DNA of 64,000 nt from Sisyra terminalis (lineage: Eukaryota; Arthropoda; Insecta; Neuroptera; Sisyridae), in contig OY292275.1 of the NCBI GenBank assembly GCA_958496175.1, positions 31,659,001 to 31,723,000 on the forward strand. Direction: 5' to 3'. The notes under the pieces were generated by a model, which saw nothing but the letters and a program-made list of their open reading frames with translations, searched no databases and had not been told where the DNA came from. Positions 12,767 to 25,548 of the stretch are shown piece by piece (position 1 is the first letter of the stretch; every line of letters begins with the position of its first letter). The position numbers and the translations under genes were made by a program.

Positions 12767-12930
12767 GTATTTTTGATGTATTGCCCAGATACTTATTTTG
12801 ATGACAAGCAATCTTTCTCAGGCATCATCAAATAGTATTGGATTTTTCCGAAACTACTATGCAATAATCGACAGATGTGAAAATTTGCTGGGCAATCGAA
12901 ATACGTATCTGGGCAATACATCAAAAATAC
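12767..12930. repeat. Foldback repeat with 25-bp perfect arms
   Basis: The arm 12767..12791 (GTATTTTTGATGTATTGCCC then AGATA) is exactly repeated in inverse complement at 12906..12930. The 114-bp interior is not a simple palindrome, but both halves carry related blocks when read outward. One has TGATGATGCCTGAGAAAG (minus strand); the other has CAGATGTGAAAATTTGC, then TGGGCAATCGAAATACG. This suggests two copies of one terminal repeat joined head to head, as at 36.1-36.3 kb but from a different family. Confidence 0.7.
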
Positions 12931-12934
12931 ATTC

Positions 12935-15900
12935 GTTGAGCGTTTCTTCTAACTTATCTTTATAGTTTACTTTTGATAATTATATTACATGAATAACCTC
13001 AATATATTGTATATACAATATAAATTTAACAATTTATTTTTAAAGATTATATTTTATAAGTTTAATAAACAGTGTAACTGTTCAAAGCCAGCGCAAAAAT
13101 CTAATTTTTAGTACAACCTGTCCAAATTTCAGGTTTCCATATTTAACATTAATGGCTAAATGATTATATTACTCAAAACCATAGAAATATAGAATAGAAT
13201 GTTCAAGTGTAAGAAACGGTACCTACAGTAAGATCTAATGATAAGATTATCTTTCTGTGGGATCTCCACTACCACGCAATCTCTACAAATGTATATCAAA
13301 TGTATATGGGTAGCCAAAAAGCATAATCAAAAAAACCCTGGATTACAATAGGATATTATTTCACTATGATATATACCTCTAGGACAGCGATCGGAGGACC
13401 GGTAAATTACCCCAAATAGAATATCAATGAAATTTTTGGAGGTAATAAGAAAAATTTTCTAATTTGCTATTTTATAAACGTACATGCCAGTATTTTTACA
13501 AACCATTCTTTAAACTTAAAACATTTTGTTTGATACACGAAGCAGGCAATCTCACTCCCCATTAGTAAGGGTTATCTGGGGGGAAGGAGGTTAATATCAA
13601 CTTTCGGAAAAACAATTTGGAGTATGGTGTATTGGAGTAACCATAAATATTATATATAGTTCCCTAACTGCTGCCCGCTCTAGGGTAAGAACGCACTTCT
13701 TAATATTAAAGTAATGGCGAACGTTCATTGTATTTGTCTTTTTCGCAAATTAAAGCATAGCTTGCAATTTCACCACTTATCATTTTGTAACTTTGGCAGA
13801 TTATTCAGCATTAAAGTTTTGAGCTTCGAGACCAGACACTCCAAATTATTTTCGTTAAAATATATAAAAGTTTTAAATCACATAAACAAACTGACTATTT
13901 CGTTCATTTATTCTGGAAACGTAAAAGATGTTCTTTTAATAACAAAAAAAGTGTTATTAAGTAATATCATTTTTCACAAGAAAATAAGAAATATGGAAAA
14001 TTATGAAAAAAATAGAAATGAAAAAAAAATTGGCATTTGAAATTTATGTACGTGTGAAAGAATCAATTTCTTTATTTGCATAAGTATTAAGGAATTTTAC
14101 GAGTACCTTCAAAAACTACTAAAAAGTATTTGTTGGAAAAAAATTGGAAATCCATATTTTGAAACGAAAAACGCAAATTTATTTCTTCAGTGTTACTTTT
14201 TCCACTTTTTCGTGTAAATAACTTTTTTTTTAATTAAGTCGAATTTTAGTAAATTAAAATAGAGTATCAGCAATTTTTAGTACAAAGTAGATCCTTGATA
14301 TTATTTTTAAAAATGAATGAATGATAAAATATTAAGAATTTATGTTTTGTTTTCCTCGATTCATTTATTTTAAGTACGATTAAATTGATGAGATTAATTT
14401 GTTTGTGGGTTTGACCTTGTCTTCATAATTTTTAATATATGTTACAAGAAAAATTGCTAATTTATTTGTGGTGTTGTGGCAATTCATTTTTCATATTTTT
14501 TGCGAAAATATAGTAAAACTATTTTACAAATTTTGAACGGTAATAAACCTTGACTTAATTTTAGTGAAAAGAAATTAGTCTTTATTATCTAGATTTGCAA
14601 TTTTTTGTGAAAGAAGTGTTTAAGATGTTTAACTTATTGAGCTAGTCTTTTGTACTTAGAAAAATATTTCGACATTTTTGACTGATTTTTTTCAAAGGTT
14701 TTTGTCCTCAGTAACATTTTTTATGTCGTAATAGAAAAAAAAATAATTTTATGCGTTTTGTTTGTAATTTTTGCAATGTTATCTGGTTATGGAAAGGTGA
14801 TTCCGTTACATGATTATCATTTTATTAATAGATATGAGTGCGTATCTTTTGATTTAATGTTCTTTAACAATGAATATCGTCTAATGGCTACTGTGTGTGA
14901 ATGAATAAATTAATTCTGTGAAAACGCTTATTTGCTAGTTGTTGATTAAGGGCTATGGTTGAAACTCTCTAGAGGAAAATTGAAGTATCCAATTATATGA
15001 TGTTCTTGTGAACTGTTGAGCTTACACAATTATTTGTCACCTATGTGGTGGTTTTAACTTTTTGTTTGTCTAATAATATCCTTAGAGAAATTATTAACGA
15101 CAAACTCAAACATTATATTATCACAGCATTGCACGATATCCTGTTACACTGTTGATTTAGGAACGGTTTTATGAATATCGATTGCTACTTTTTCGACAAA
15201 AGAAAACTTTAATTAATTTAAGTCTTCCTGAAAAGGGTATCACAACGCCACTTTATTAGTTGAAAGAAAATTTCTACTTCCGTAGCAAAGTAAATAACAT
15301 GAACATGTAAGATTTCAATATGTTTTGCTTTTAAGCAATCTGAATTTTTGTTGCCAACAAAAATATTCTGTGATTAATTGCAAAAATAAATTTATATAAC
15401 GATGTTTGACGTTTGGCTTGGTATTATTTTTTTTGAACATAAATATAATTCGTCAATGTTCTCAAATTTTAAAATCAAATTGAAAATATCAAACTGAAAT
15501 TTAATATACAAATAAATAAATAAATAAGCTACATTTAAGCGATCCCCTTAGGAATACTCACAGTCCACGCATTATTTTTCATAGTGATTAATGGTTCACT
15601 AATGGGTCACTAATACTAAGACGACAATTTTCTTTTAAACATATATATATATATATATATATAAATATATAAAGAAAGTTATTATATTTTAAATAGATTT
15701 TATTTTTCACGAGAATTGTGTTCAGACATATGTGAAGTATAAAATTTATTTTATGATTTTGGCTAATCGAACATTTTTCTCGTTTTTCATCTTCAAAAGA
15801 ATATCTTCTAAAATCTCGTAATAGTAATAATATTATTAAAGTTTATTGAAGCAATGATTCAATGGATCATTCATTTGTCTGATGTTTTCTCCGACTAAGA

Positions 15901-16190
15901 AATCGAAATTGTCCATAACTAATAAGTGAAATTAATAAATTTAATATTTTTCGGGCAAAAATGTTTCATTGGAAAAAATAAAATTTGAAGGTCAATCTAT
16001 AATCATTTTTTAACTAAAATGGTTTTTAACGACTTTTAAGGTTCTATTAACCACAATTAGATAAGTCAACAATGCCAGTAAGTTACGAGATTCAAATTCA
16101 TACTCGCTAGTAAATAGAGCACTGATCATTACCACTACGCCATTAAGGGTCGGTATTTTTAAATCTAGTATAAGCAGTAATGTAACAGAG
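12935..16190. other. No gene seen
   Basis: AT-rich with mixed patches at 13230..13460 and 13540..13700 that I cannot identify. The 108-codon open frame at 13714..14040 has no motif and ends in a lysine/asparagine-rich run. (AAAT)n is at 15510..15527 and (AT)n at 15641..15670. Confidence 0.5.
15641..15670. repeat. (AT)n microsatellite
   Basis: About eleven AT units, then one interruption (ATAAATATAT). Confidence 0.85.
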
Positions 16191-16197
16191 TAGATGG

Positions 16198-16896
16198 CAT
16201 TTATCGTCTAGATAAAATTTTCTGCGGAGGATAAAGAAAGCATGCGTAGTTTCACCTAAGAATAGTCAATATGTGTAGGATTTATCTAACAAATCAATTT
16301 TTATCTTTCAAATAGCTATCTTAAGGATATGGTCTATCTCATATATGAAATTCCGGCCATAAGTGAACTAATGAAAAAATAATTTTATTACGAAGCATCA
16401 TTTATCACATGACTGATACATCAAATTACTAAATTATTGATTGCACTCTGCCAAAATATAGTTTAAAATCCTCTACTGAAGTCACCCGTGCAGAGGTTGG
16501 GCACACTGACCGCCTCTTATCCTGGCAAAATTAATTTTATTTTTCTGCTTATTAATACCCGTATGATTACTCTAAAATTAGTCTTAATTATTATACAACG
16601 ACATACTTACACAGTATGAAGTCGCTATAATTGTTGATGTTGCTATATGATATTGTTATATAATTGTCACTATATTGATGTCGCTGTAATGACTACATCC
16701 TTGTAGAGTATAAGACTTTTTATACACTTATAGATCCTTATAGACTATATCCTTCAGATAAATTAACAGATTTAACAGATAAAAGTGTATCTATAAGACA
16801 AATCCTTCACATTTATTCTACATGCAACACTATTCTTAAGTAAAATTACATTGTTTTATCGACCCTTCGGATAAAATTGTATCTCGACGATAAATG
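16198..16896. mobile_element. Foldback MITE with ~150-bp arms
   Basis: Left arm 16198..16345 begins CATTTATCGTCTAGATAAAA. The right arm 16715..16896, read on the minus strand, begins CATTTATCGTCGAGATACAA. The arms share TTTTmTsCGrAGG, CTAAGAATAGT, AGGATTT, TTTTTATCT and GGATATrGTCTAT in order. The interior (16346..16714) is AT-rich with no coding sequence. A single arm of the same family occurs at 42715..42880. Superfamily unknown; no target duplication is clear. Confidence 0.65.
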
Positions 16897-16899
16897 TCA

Positions 16900-19760
16900 T
16901 TGTTTAGATATTTGATTTGTTTGAAGTCTATTGTTTAAATTAGTCTTCTTTGTGAAGTCAATCCAGCAATTTTTGTTCCTTAGATCTTTAGAAGTAACTT
17001 CCATCCAGAAAACACTCTTTTTCCTTTATTGTAACTTCGTCTAAAACTATTCTGAAACCGCAAAATTAATGTAAATACCACTTTATTCAATGAATTTTTT
17101 TCTGTGAGAGTGGGTTTTCACACTTGTTATGATAAAAACAAAATACAGAACTTAACATGATGCTAAATTAGAATTAAGGAAAAAACTACTCTAAATTATT
17201 TCTCAAATTGAATCAATTTGATCACTAATATTAAAAACATATTTCTTTTTGGCACTGTATTCGTTACCTTTTATTGAAATAAAAATAAAAAAAATTAAGG
17301 GAGGAGTAGGGGTTTGTCACCTGAAAACTTTAATAGGGTTACTTGGAGCCATAAGTTTCAGAATTTTCGTCTTTGTAAATAAGTTGATATATGATATATG
17401 AAACATGAGCTTTCACAGTCCTTTCTTGTAGCTCTCTTGTATTAGAAATGTCTGGACAAAATGCTATACTTTGGAACTCATCAATTGGGACTGTGGGTTG
17501 GCTCCTAATAATCAGTGTAAGAATTTTACTAAGTAGATAATAAAAACAGCCTTTTTGGGATATGGGGTGAAAATTTCAGCATGTTTTGTTTAATGATACA
17601 TCACAAAAGTTAGTTTACACTCAGGCAATCATATTGTTCTTCTAGTAGAAAGAAGTAGGAGAAAAGAAACAGAAAGAGAATCGCATCCATTACTGTTAAC
17701 CATGTGCCTACATTTATCATGTATGAACGTATATTCTATTAAAATGTAAATATATGTATGTTTGAGCTTATCTGATTATTTTATTTCGATTTAATTCGAT
17801 ATACTGATCAATGATAAAATTACGAATAAATTTAAAATTTGCATATCATTAGGGTTTTTTTTTTCAACTATCCCATAATAATTTCAACAAATTTATCTGA
17901 AAATTAAAAAAAGTAAATAGTTATCTAAAAAAGATTTAAAAGAAAATAATAAACTCAAGCTTCTTTAAGGACATTATAATGTTGAAAAGTTCATTTGATT
18001 TCAGCACAAATATTTAAATATCTTTTTCTGCGTTTAATATAACAAAATTTCCATTATTGTTCTACTACAAGGTAGTTTTATGTATCTTTGTACATAAAGT
18101 AGAACATTTACGGCAGTAAAGATAATGCATTTAATAAGTTCTATTTTATTTGCTTTCATTACAGCATTCACGTGTGCACGTGCAGTGTAAATGACCGTAA
18201 AAATGAATCAGTCATTACCCTTTCATCCAGACAGTCTGACTGTTGTGCTTACATTTTAAATTATTGCATTGGTGTAATATTGATTGAAAATTAGACAAAA
18301 TAACACTTGGCTTATGAAAGTGAAATAGTTACGAGTATGTACTAAATCACGTAAATACTCCATGTGTGGTATTTGAATGTTGTTTAATGTTATTATGTGC
18401 AGATCATTAACAGTGTTAAGGAAATGACAGCATTGAACTTTATTACAACTTTATAATTAATCACTTCCCGCAATTCAAAGCCAAAACTATTATTTTAGAA
18501 TAAACTTCAAAACAAAGTTGTCATATAATGTATTAAAACACTTGTCTTTTTCATTGTTTCATGGTAAAACATAGTTTACAGTTACAAAAAATAATAGTTT
18601 TTAAAAGTTACTATTCAGAGAGCTTCAAGCTTAAAACATTCAAGCAAACAAATAAATAAATAACATGATGTACACAATTATTTAATTCCTTAACACCAAA
18701 TATTTTCTAAATCTACGCGCATGAATAATTTGTATTTTATTTAAATTTATTGAAAATGCTTTACGGGTAATTCTTTAAACCTAAGCTGTAATTTTCTTTT
18801 GTATTAGCGAGCTTTTCTTTAAATTATAGTCGAAAATCGTGAAGAATATTTTTCAACAACAAAAATGTTTCGTCTTATAAGGAAAGATAAATTATGAATT
18901 CTTCACATTACCAGCTGAAAACATAAAACAAGATGTAAAATGAGTAATTACATTGCGGTTATATATTAGGAATAATAATTTCATCTACGTATATTTTTTT
19001 TTCAAATTAAAATATTACGATTTTCAATGTCAACATTTGCTTAGATTTTTTTTCCGAAGACAGGATAACACTAAGCTCTTCTTATTTGCCTTTAATATTT
19101 ATAACGAAAGAAAACTTTAAAATCTTAAATAGAGTAAAATAAAGTAACAATTTATTGGACGTGAAAGAGACCAAAGAAAACGGCTTTTTCATTTGCTAAA
19201 TTTATTTTACATAATGAAAATTGTGATTGAGTACATAAATTATTTATAAAAGTTTAAGTAACTACAAAATATAAACACACAATTAAGGGTTCGTATTTTC
19301 ACATCTAGTTAACGAATTTTAATTGTAAGCAAAAAGGCGTCCATATTTTTAATTGTAAATAAAAATAAGGGTAACTTTTTCGAATTTATTTATTTCGGGT
19401 GGAATATAAATAAGTCGAGAAACTTCAAAAAGAAAAAAAAATACTTGCCAACTAAGAGTTGAGGAATATTTTTCATTTTAACTAATTGCATAGATATACT
19501 CGTACATATTTAATTACAGATAAAAGCGGAGACAAGATGCCAATTTGGCAATTTCTATAAATCGTATTTTGAAGTATTAAATTTTAAGCTGCTTTTTGTC
19601 AAACATAAAGTATAAGAACAATTTGGAGTAATAAGTTAGTTATAAAAGTTAATTCGAAATACAAAAAATAAATACTATATCTTTCAAAAATTACATCTTA
19701 TATGGATCAAGTTTTTAAACACTTTGATAACAAGGACTTCACCCTATATACTAGTGATAC
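16900..19760. other. No gene seen; one anonymous repeat-like patch
   Basis: The stretch 17300..17660 is of mixed composition and reads like old interspersed repeat DNA, but no coding frame or ends were found. The rest is AT-rich. Confidence 0.5.
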
Positions 19761-19765
19761 ATAAA

Positions 19766-20116
19766 TACCATCAGCGGGCCTAATTCAGCCCTTTAAGATG
19801 TTAAAATTGGCCCGCGGCGTAAATGAAAAATTGTGGCAGTAATTTCAGTAATTTTCTACTTTGTTAATAGTTTTCCTATTCAAATAATTTATAACTTTTT
19901 TTAATTCGGTAAATCATTTTACCTAACTCTTAGTTTGCCGTGCAGGGTGTTTCTCATACCCCAGAATTTTAATTGAATTTTCCAAAAAAAATTGTAGGGT
20001 ATATGATATATCCCGCCTGGTAACTCAAGGATTAAATCATTCAATCTATTTTGGTCCGCATTGTCATAAAAAAAATTAAAATTGACCCAATGATGGTTAA
20101 AAATTGCCCATCCCTG
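19766..20116. mobile_element. Decayed hAT-like terminal fragment
   Basis: The right end, read on the minus strand, is CAGGGATGGGCAATTTTTAA, then CCATCATTGGG. This is the style of hAT terminal repeats (CAGGGATGGGCAA) followed by subterminal GGCCC-type motifs. Inside, GCGGGCC and TTGGCCCGCGG recur, as in the subterminal regions of such elements. The left end was not found, so it is truncated or too decayed. No transposase remains. Confidence 0.45.
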
Positions 20117-20129
20117 CCCAATACGATAA

Positions 20130-20290
20130 AGCTGTTATTTATCTTCGTTAATTGTCAGGGCTTTAGCGACTCTAGGATTAATAAAAAACTGTATTGAGGA
20201 ATATTGAAAATTTGTTCTATACAAGATTCGAATATAGTACATACCAGTTTTGGAGTGGTCACCTTAACCACTCCAACACCAATAGGCTCC
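20130..20290 (-). repeat. tRNA-derived SINE, copy A
   Basis: Minus strand: head AGCCTATTGGTG, degraded A box (TTGGAGTGGTTAAGGTG), CTCCAAAACTGGTATGT, degraded B box (TCGAATCTTG), then AAATTTTCAATATTCCTCAA and TAGAGTCGCTAAAG. The body matches the other copies below. The RNA polymerase III boxes carry several changes, so this is an old inactive copy. Confidence 0.8.
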
Positions 20291-20294
20291 CATA

Positions 20295-21055
20295 TGACTA
20301 ATATTGTGTAAATAATATATTTTATGAATAAAATTGTTTTTCTCAAAAAAGTTGAAAAATAAAACATATTTTAGTAAGTAATTTGAAAGCAAATTGGATC
20401 ATCAGAACTCTAAATATCAGTTCTGGCAATTGATTTACATCAAAATTTGTATTGACTCCAATACAATGTACTCCCTGCCTACAGGCTTCTATGAACTGCT
20501 ACTATGCTATTATTATTGACTAGATTAAAATCAAATTATTATTTCGTCATTTATTATTAACTTAAAGGGGAATTGAAGCCGACGTTCCTTTGTGTTCTTT
20601 TAAAAATTGGCTGTTAGTAAGATTTTCTTTATAAAGTTATTGTTTCCAAAAAAAAATTGTCAAAAATAACTTATATGAACAGAGGTAAATTAAGGCCACC
20701 TGCAATGTTCTTGTTTCGTTTTTATAATTACAACCGTGATTCATAGAACGTAATTGAAAATCAAACAAAAAACGTGCTTGCCCGAAGAAATCTGATGAAA
20801 AAATGACTAACGGTTAAAAATTATAAAATATTGGATATCTTCATTAATGGTTTTAAGAAACTATCTACTTACTTTCAAGAAAATTCTTGAGTCTAAACTA
20901 AGTGTGTCTATTATAAATTGATATATCTAGCATATATGATTCACACTTATATTTTATCAGCATAAACTCGTATTTTTATGGACAAAAAAATTAAAAATAT
21001 TTAGTTGAAGTTTACAATGAAATTGTAACCTCAACATTTTTTAATCCTTTATTTA
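20295..21055. other. No gene seen
   Basis: AT-rich spacer between two SINE copies; nothing recognised. Confidence 0.55.
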
Positions 21056-21059
21056 AAAT

Positions 21060-21222
21060 TATTATTTACCGTCGCTTTATAACTGCTAAAATCTTTAGCT
21101 ACTCTAGAGTTAATAAAAATCCATAATCGAGAAATATTGAAAATTTGCTCGATACGAGGATCGAACCCAACACCTACCAGTTTTAGAGCGGTCACCTTGA
21201 CCACTCGGCCACCAATAAGCTT
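21060..21222 (-). repeat. tRNA-derived SINE, copy B (best preserved)
   Basis: Minus strand: ATAAGCTTATTGGTGGCCGA, GTGGTCAAGGTGACCGCT, CTAAAACTGGTAGGTGTTGG, then GTTCGATCCTCGTATCGAGC. TGGCCGAGTGG is an A box and GGTTCGATCCT a B box. The GGCCGAGTGG style resembles serine/leucine tRNAs. The tRNA-unrelated body follows (CAAATTTTCAATATTTCTCG, TAACTCTAGAGTAGCTAAAG) with an AT-rich tail. Both polymerase III boxes are intact, so this copy is the best reference for the family. Confidence 0.9.
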
Positions 21223-21224
21223 AT

Positions 21225-23850
21225 TGCCTAATAGGCAAAACTTCAATATTTGTTACCTTATTCCTTGATATTAATCAACGTACCTGAAAGCAAAAAAATA
21301 TACCATTAAACTTGATTCACAAAAATAATTAACAATATTTTTATTAAATTCCATTAAATTTTGTTATATTTGAGTATTATGTGTATACTATAATTATTTA
21401 ATTCAATTTTTCATGTTGAAAAACAAATCAAATTAAATCTCATAACATTTTCACAAGGTAATAAAATAAGAAATATTATTCAACTGATGCAAATTGGCTA
21501 TATGGCAAATGTAATATGCACGTACAATAGGTATTTTTAATTTAAGTGAACAGCTTTGAAGAGAGAAGAACAAAGAGTGGCAACTAATTCATAAGGGCTG
21601 AGGCAATCCGAAGAAGAACAATGTTGTGTTCAGTTTATTGTATTATGAGCATTGTATTTGTAGTATATATGTAGATATACTTGTTCCTAGAATTCGATGG
21701 GATATACTATCGAGGGGAGACCGCTGACTACTTGGTTAATGATTTATTTATAATGACAAACAAGGTGAATGTCCGCGACTCGTTCACTGCGGTTTGTTAC
21801 CTTGACTGTTAGATGTATGAAGCGCCGCACGGATTGTAATATTATTATGGTCAGGCATAATATTACTTTACAATGAAGAGAAACATCTGAGCCATAGCCA
21901 GTAACTAGTAAACATTTCCAATATATCTTATCCGTTTAAAATACATTCAAATATGTGGTCTGAACTGTTTTTATTCATGCATCTTTCAAATATTCCCAGA
22001 CTTCTAAGTAGTTGACTATTCTGAACTCAAATTTATTTTGATGTTAAGATTTCTATATTATAACATCTATATCTATACTACTCCACGAATCAAACATATT
22101 TTTATTCTGAGATGTTATGCAATACATATATAAAAGGGCAATACTCTTATAAGATGTAATATAAATTCAGACAAAAATTATAAATTTCAAACAATAATAT
22201 AACTCTTATAATTACACTTATATATATAAGATAAAATTTACACTTGTACCTAATTATTTAATTTATTTTTATTTTGTAAAATTTCACTAATAGACCAATG
22301 TCGATAGTTTTTGAAACAAAATATATTTATAGAAGGATGAAAGCTATTGGAAAAGGAAGAAAAAATAACAAAAATGAAAGGAAAAATAATTTACGGGTGA
22401 TCTGAACTCGGGAAGGGCGGGGGTGAGTTTTTAAGATTAAAAAACAGTTTATCTCGATTCCCGGCAAAACTACAAATCCTACGGAAAAAAGTTAAATGGC
22501 AACGTTGTAGGTAATGAAAAGATCTACAACTTTTGTATTTACACTTTTTTCACATAATCTCCAAAATTGGTAGATTTTATGTTTGTTAAAATTTTTACTT
22601 TTTGATGGTATAAAAATGCTATGGTAAATGTTCTCAGTAAGAGTAAAGAAACGAAACAATATTTTGAGTAAGTTGTAGTGTCTTCTTTAAATAATATGCG
22701 TAAATGCCTGTTTATTGCTATTTTAAGATAACATCAAGCTGGGAAAATTTATCATCAAATTATTACGTATCTAAGTTCCCGAGAAATAGGTAACTGTCAT
22801 TAAATTAACATGGATGATATTCAACCCATAATTTTATATATATACATATATATTAATTAAGTCAACCGTCTATCTGAGATAGAGCTATGGTTAGGCCGAA
22901 TTTACATTTATGATAATTTTCTTCGATTTGATTCTACCGGAAAGTACTGTCAAATCATTTCAAGGGTGTTAAAACGAATTGACTGTTTTTATTCGATAGA
23001 ACTAATCGAACAAGATCGTTTGAATTATATTAATGTATATATTTCTGGAGTCTGTGGAAAAATTTTAACTTTTATGCAATTACTAGATTAACATTCGCTT
23101 TGTCCCAAATTGACTATTTTTTTATATCTATATATTTTCTCGAAATAGAAAAAAACGTACAAAACCGTGTAAGTTGTCATTAAATAGGCATATCATTTTA
23201 ATATGTCAGGCAGATGAAGTTGCAAGTATCACCCAGTCAAATATAAAGTTTAATTGAGAAATATAAATAAAATTGGCTCTTGTCTATTTATTTACACAAA
23301 AAAGAGTCAAATTAAAAAATTATTAGAATTGAACTCTTAATTTTTAACTATGTTTTTCAGTAATTTTAAATTGAATAAAAAAATATTTTAATAATTTCCT
23401 ACAATTAAAGCATTCATAAACGAAATTGTCAATGAAACGTGTACCTACACTGTAGAAAAATTATAAAAAAATGTAGAAATGTGAGTATTGTTCAAAAATT
23501 TAAAAACTTACAAAAAGCAAATAGCCGGAATAAAATGAATTTCCTTGAAAAGCTGCTTAATTTTAAAAAAAAACTACATCTATGACATATTTTCTCTACA
23601 TTAACTTCTTTAATATTGTTATTAATATTAAATTGGGTAAGAAAAGATTCACTGAAGGAGCTATTTCATATACTATCAATATAATATAAGAAAAAGAATA
23701 GGGGCGGCATTTACATTAATAATATTAAACAGTAAAGAGCGACAAAGTGTTACGTTTTTTTCAAATCAATAAGTATTTCATTTGCATCAATTTAGAATTC
23801 CATTTTCTTAAAAATTATAATACTTAAAACAAGAACATTGAAAACCAGCA
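21225..23850. other. No gene seen; two mixed-composition patches
   Basis: 21560..21880 and 22390..22820 are less AT-rich than the surroundings. The second reads like interspersed repeat DNA (TTTATCTCGATTCCCGGCAA; GTTCCCGAGAAATAGG) but shows no termini or coding frame that I recognise. The rest is AT-rich. Confidence 0.5.
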
Positions 23851-23852
23851 CG

Positions 23853-24240
23853 ATGAATCGACTCGAAGCTTTTGAAATGTGGTTTCATGGGAGAATGCTG
23901 GGTGAAACCTTGGGTGCACCACGTAACCAATACAGATATGCTCCGAAGACCCCGAAGACATTCTAACAATAATTAAGTGTCCTAAAATCGCATATCTTGG
24001 GCATATATTGAGGGGAGAGAAATATCAACTGCTCCAAATTATCATGAAAGGTAAAATAGAGGGACAAAAAGACGACAGTAATCCTGATAACAAAATATTA
24101 AAAACTGGACAAGGGACATACAATCAATGTCCTTGTCATAGTAATCACCAAGTCAAGGAGATCGTAAACGTAGTACGAGACACGAAAGTAAGAATTCTTG
24201 AAAAGATGCAAGTATGCAAAAGGCAATTTTTTACAACTAA
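23853..24240 (+). pseudogene. Non-LTR retrotransposon reverse transcriptase C-terminus, frame-shifted
   Basis: Reads MNRLEAFEMWFHGRML, then after a frameshift KPWVHHVTNTDMLRR, then after further decay KIAYLGHILRGEKYQLLQII and MKGKIEG. This series (NRLEAFEMW..RRxL.IPW..HVTN.EVLRR..YLGH.xRGEKYxLL.LIxxGKIEG) is the familiar C-terminal end of endonuclease/reverse-transcriptase proteins of insect non-LTR retrotransposons. Only this end is present, consistent with 5' truncation during target-primed reverse transcription. It carries at least one frameshift and a stop between 23905 and 23980. The exact clade cannot be set by eye. Confidence 0.82.
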
Positions 24241-24244
24241 TTAA

Positions 24245-25545
24245 TGTAAAAAAATAACTTAATTAATGAAATTTGAGGATTTATACATTTCTTAAAAATG
24301 AATTCAATGTGAACTTGTCATCAAAATTAATTGATCTTAATTAAAAAAATAATTTTAATGAATCATAAAAATTGAAAATTGGAAGCTTTTTTTCTTAATT
24401 TTTATTAGAGTATAAAAGTAAATGAATATTTTAATTTTACAGATATTTGTATCTTAACCCTCTTTTATTACGACTTTTTTAGCCATTTGAAACTTAGAAT
24501 TAATAAAAAAATCGTTCATTAAAAAATACAATTTGTATAAAAAAGCTATTCAAGTTTATTTAATGTTAGATGATTAAGTTTTGTGAAATTTAATCAATAA
24601 CAAATGGAGTTCTAAGAGTCATAAATGTTTTATTCTTGTATCGTATTGATGAAATTTGTAGCTACATGGCCAATAACAGTCAACTACTTAATTAATTGTT
24701 TGCATTGAAGAATCCATTTTTGACGTAAAGATTAAATACTACAAATGAGATAAGCGAAATAAAAATATTTGAAAAAATTTATTGAAAATAAATGTAAAAA
24801 TGGTTTGTTAAGCCAAAAATATATTCTATACCTACTTAGCACCCACGTTTATTTAAAATAGATAAACTATGGTATATAATGTTGTACCTTATAAGTATAA
24901 AGATAAAGTTGATTATACGTTAAATGCCAAAAGTCAAAAATAAATCTGTAATTAGAAAGCTTTAAACAATCATATTTTTGAATTCACTTTGCATAATTTG
25001 TTTGCTGCATAACAATTATGAAGTATCTCTTTGTTCTGAAGACTTCAACAATTCCATTTCCGCCTATAAATGGAAGGTCAACGAACACAACCCAGATGTA
25101 CTTTTTTAAATAAAAATCAATCTAAATTAAAGCTCAAATATCTAAGTACAGGAACTAACATAAGAATATTTTTTACAAAACAATGAATAAAAATGTGATA
25201 AATAATTACTACTACTCTATTTTTTCAATGCCATAATTATATTCATCCTGAGTTGATATTGGTATCAATACGAAGGTATTTTCGAACCGGTTATTCAATG
25301 TTCATGTCGACGTAAACGTTTATTTTTTTTATTTAGATCTCTAGAAATATTAGTATTTCCGATTCTTTTATCATATGTACCCTATTTAAAATAAAAAATT
25401 CTACCGAAAAGTAATATAATTAAAAATGTAATGGACTTCTTTTAAACAAATACAGAAAAACTTTTTTAAAAATAATGAACTCAAAGACGATACAATAATA
25501 ATGTTTTAAAAAAGCCTTATTTTTCTATAACATAATCCATATCAA
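24245..25545. other. AT-rich sequence, no gene seen
   Basis: Nothing recognised between the reverse transcriptase relic and the next SINE. Confidence 0.55.
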
Positions 25546-25548
25546 TAG

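Noticed and set aside
13714..14040. 108-codon open frame on the plus strand
   Set aside because: No motif; ends in a Lys/Asn-rich run from A-rich DNA; no supporting signals.
20155..21246. Open frames of 65-70 codons on the minus strand at 20155..20367 and 21049..21246
   Set aside because: They lie across SINE copies A and B; their similarity to each other comes from the shared repeat, not from protein conservation.
22390..22820. Possible transposon body
   Set aside because: Composition and some phrases look repeat-like, but no termini, no coding frame and no second copy in the window were found.
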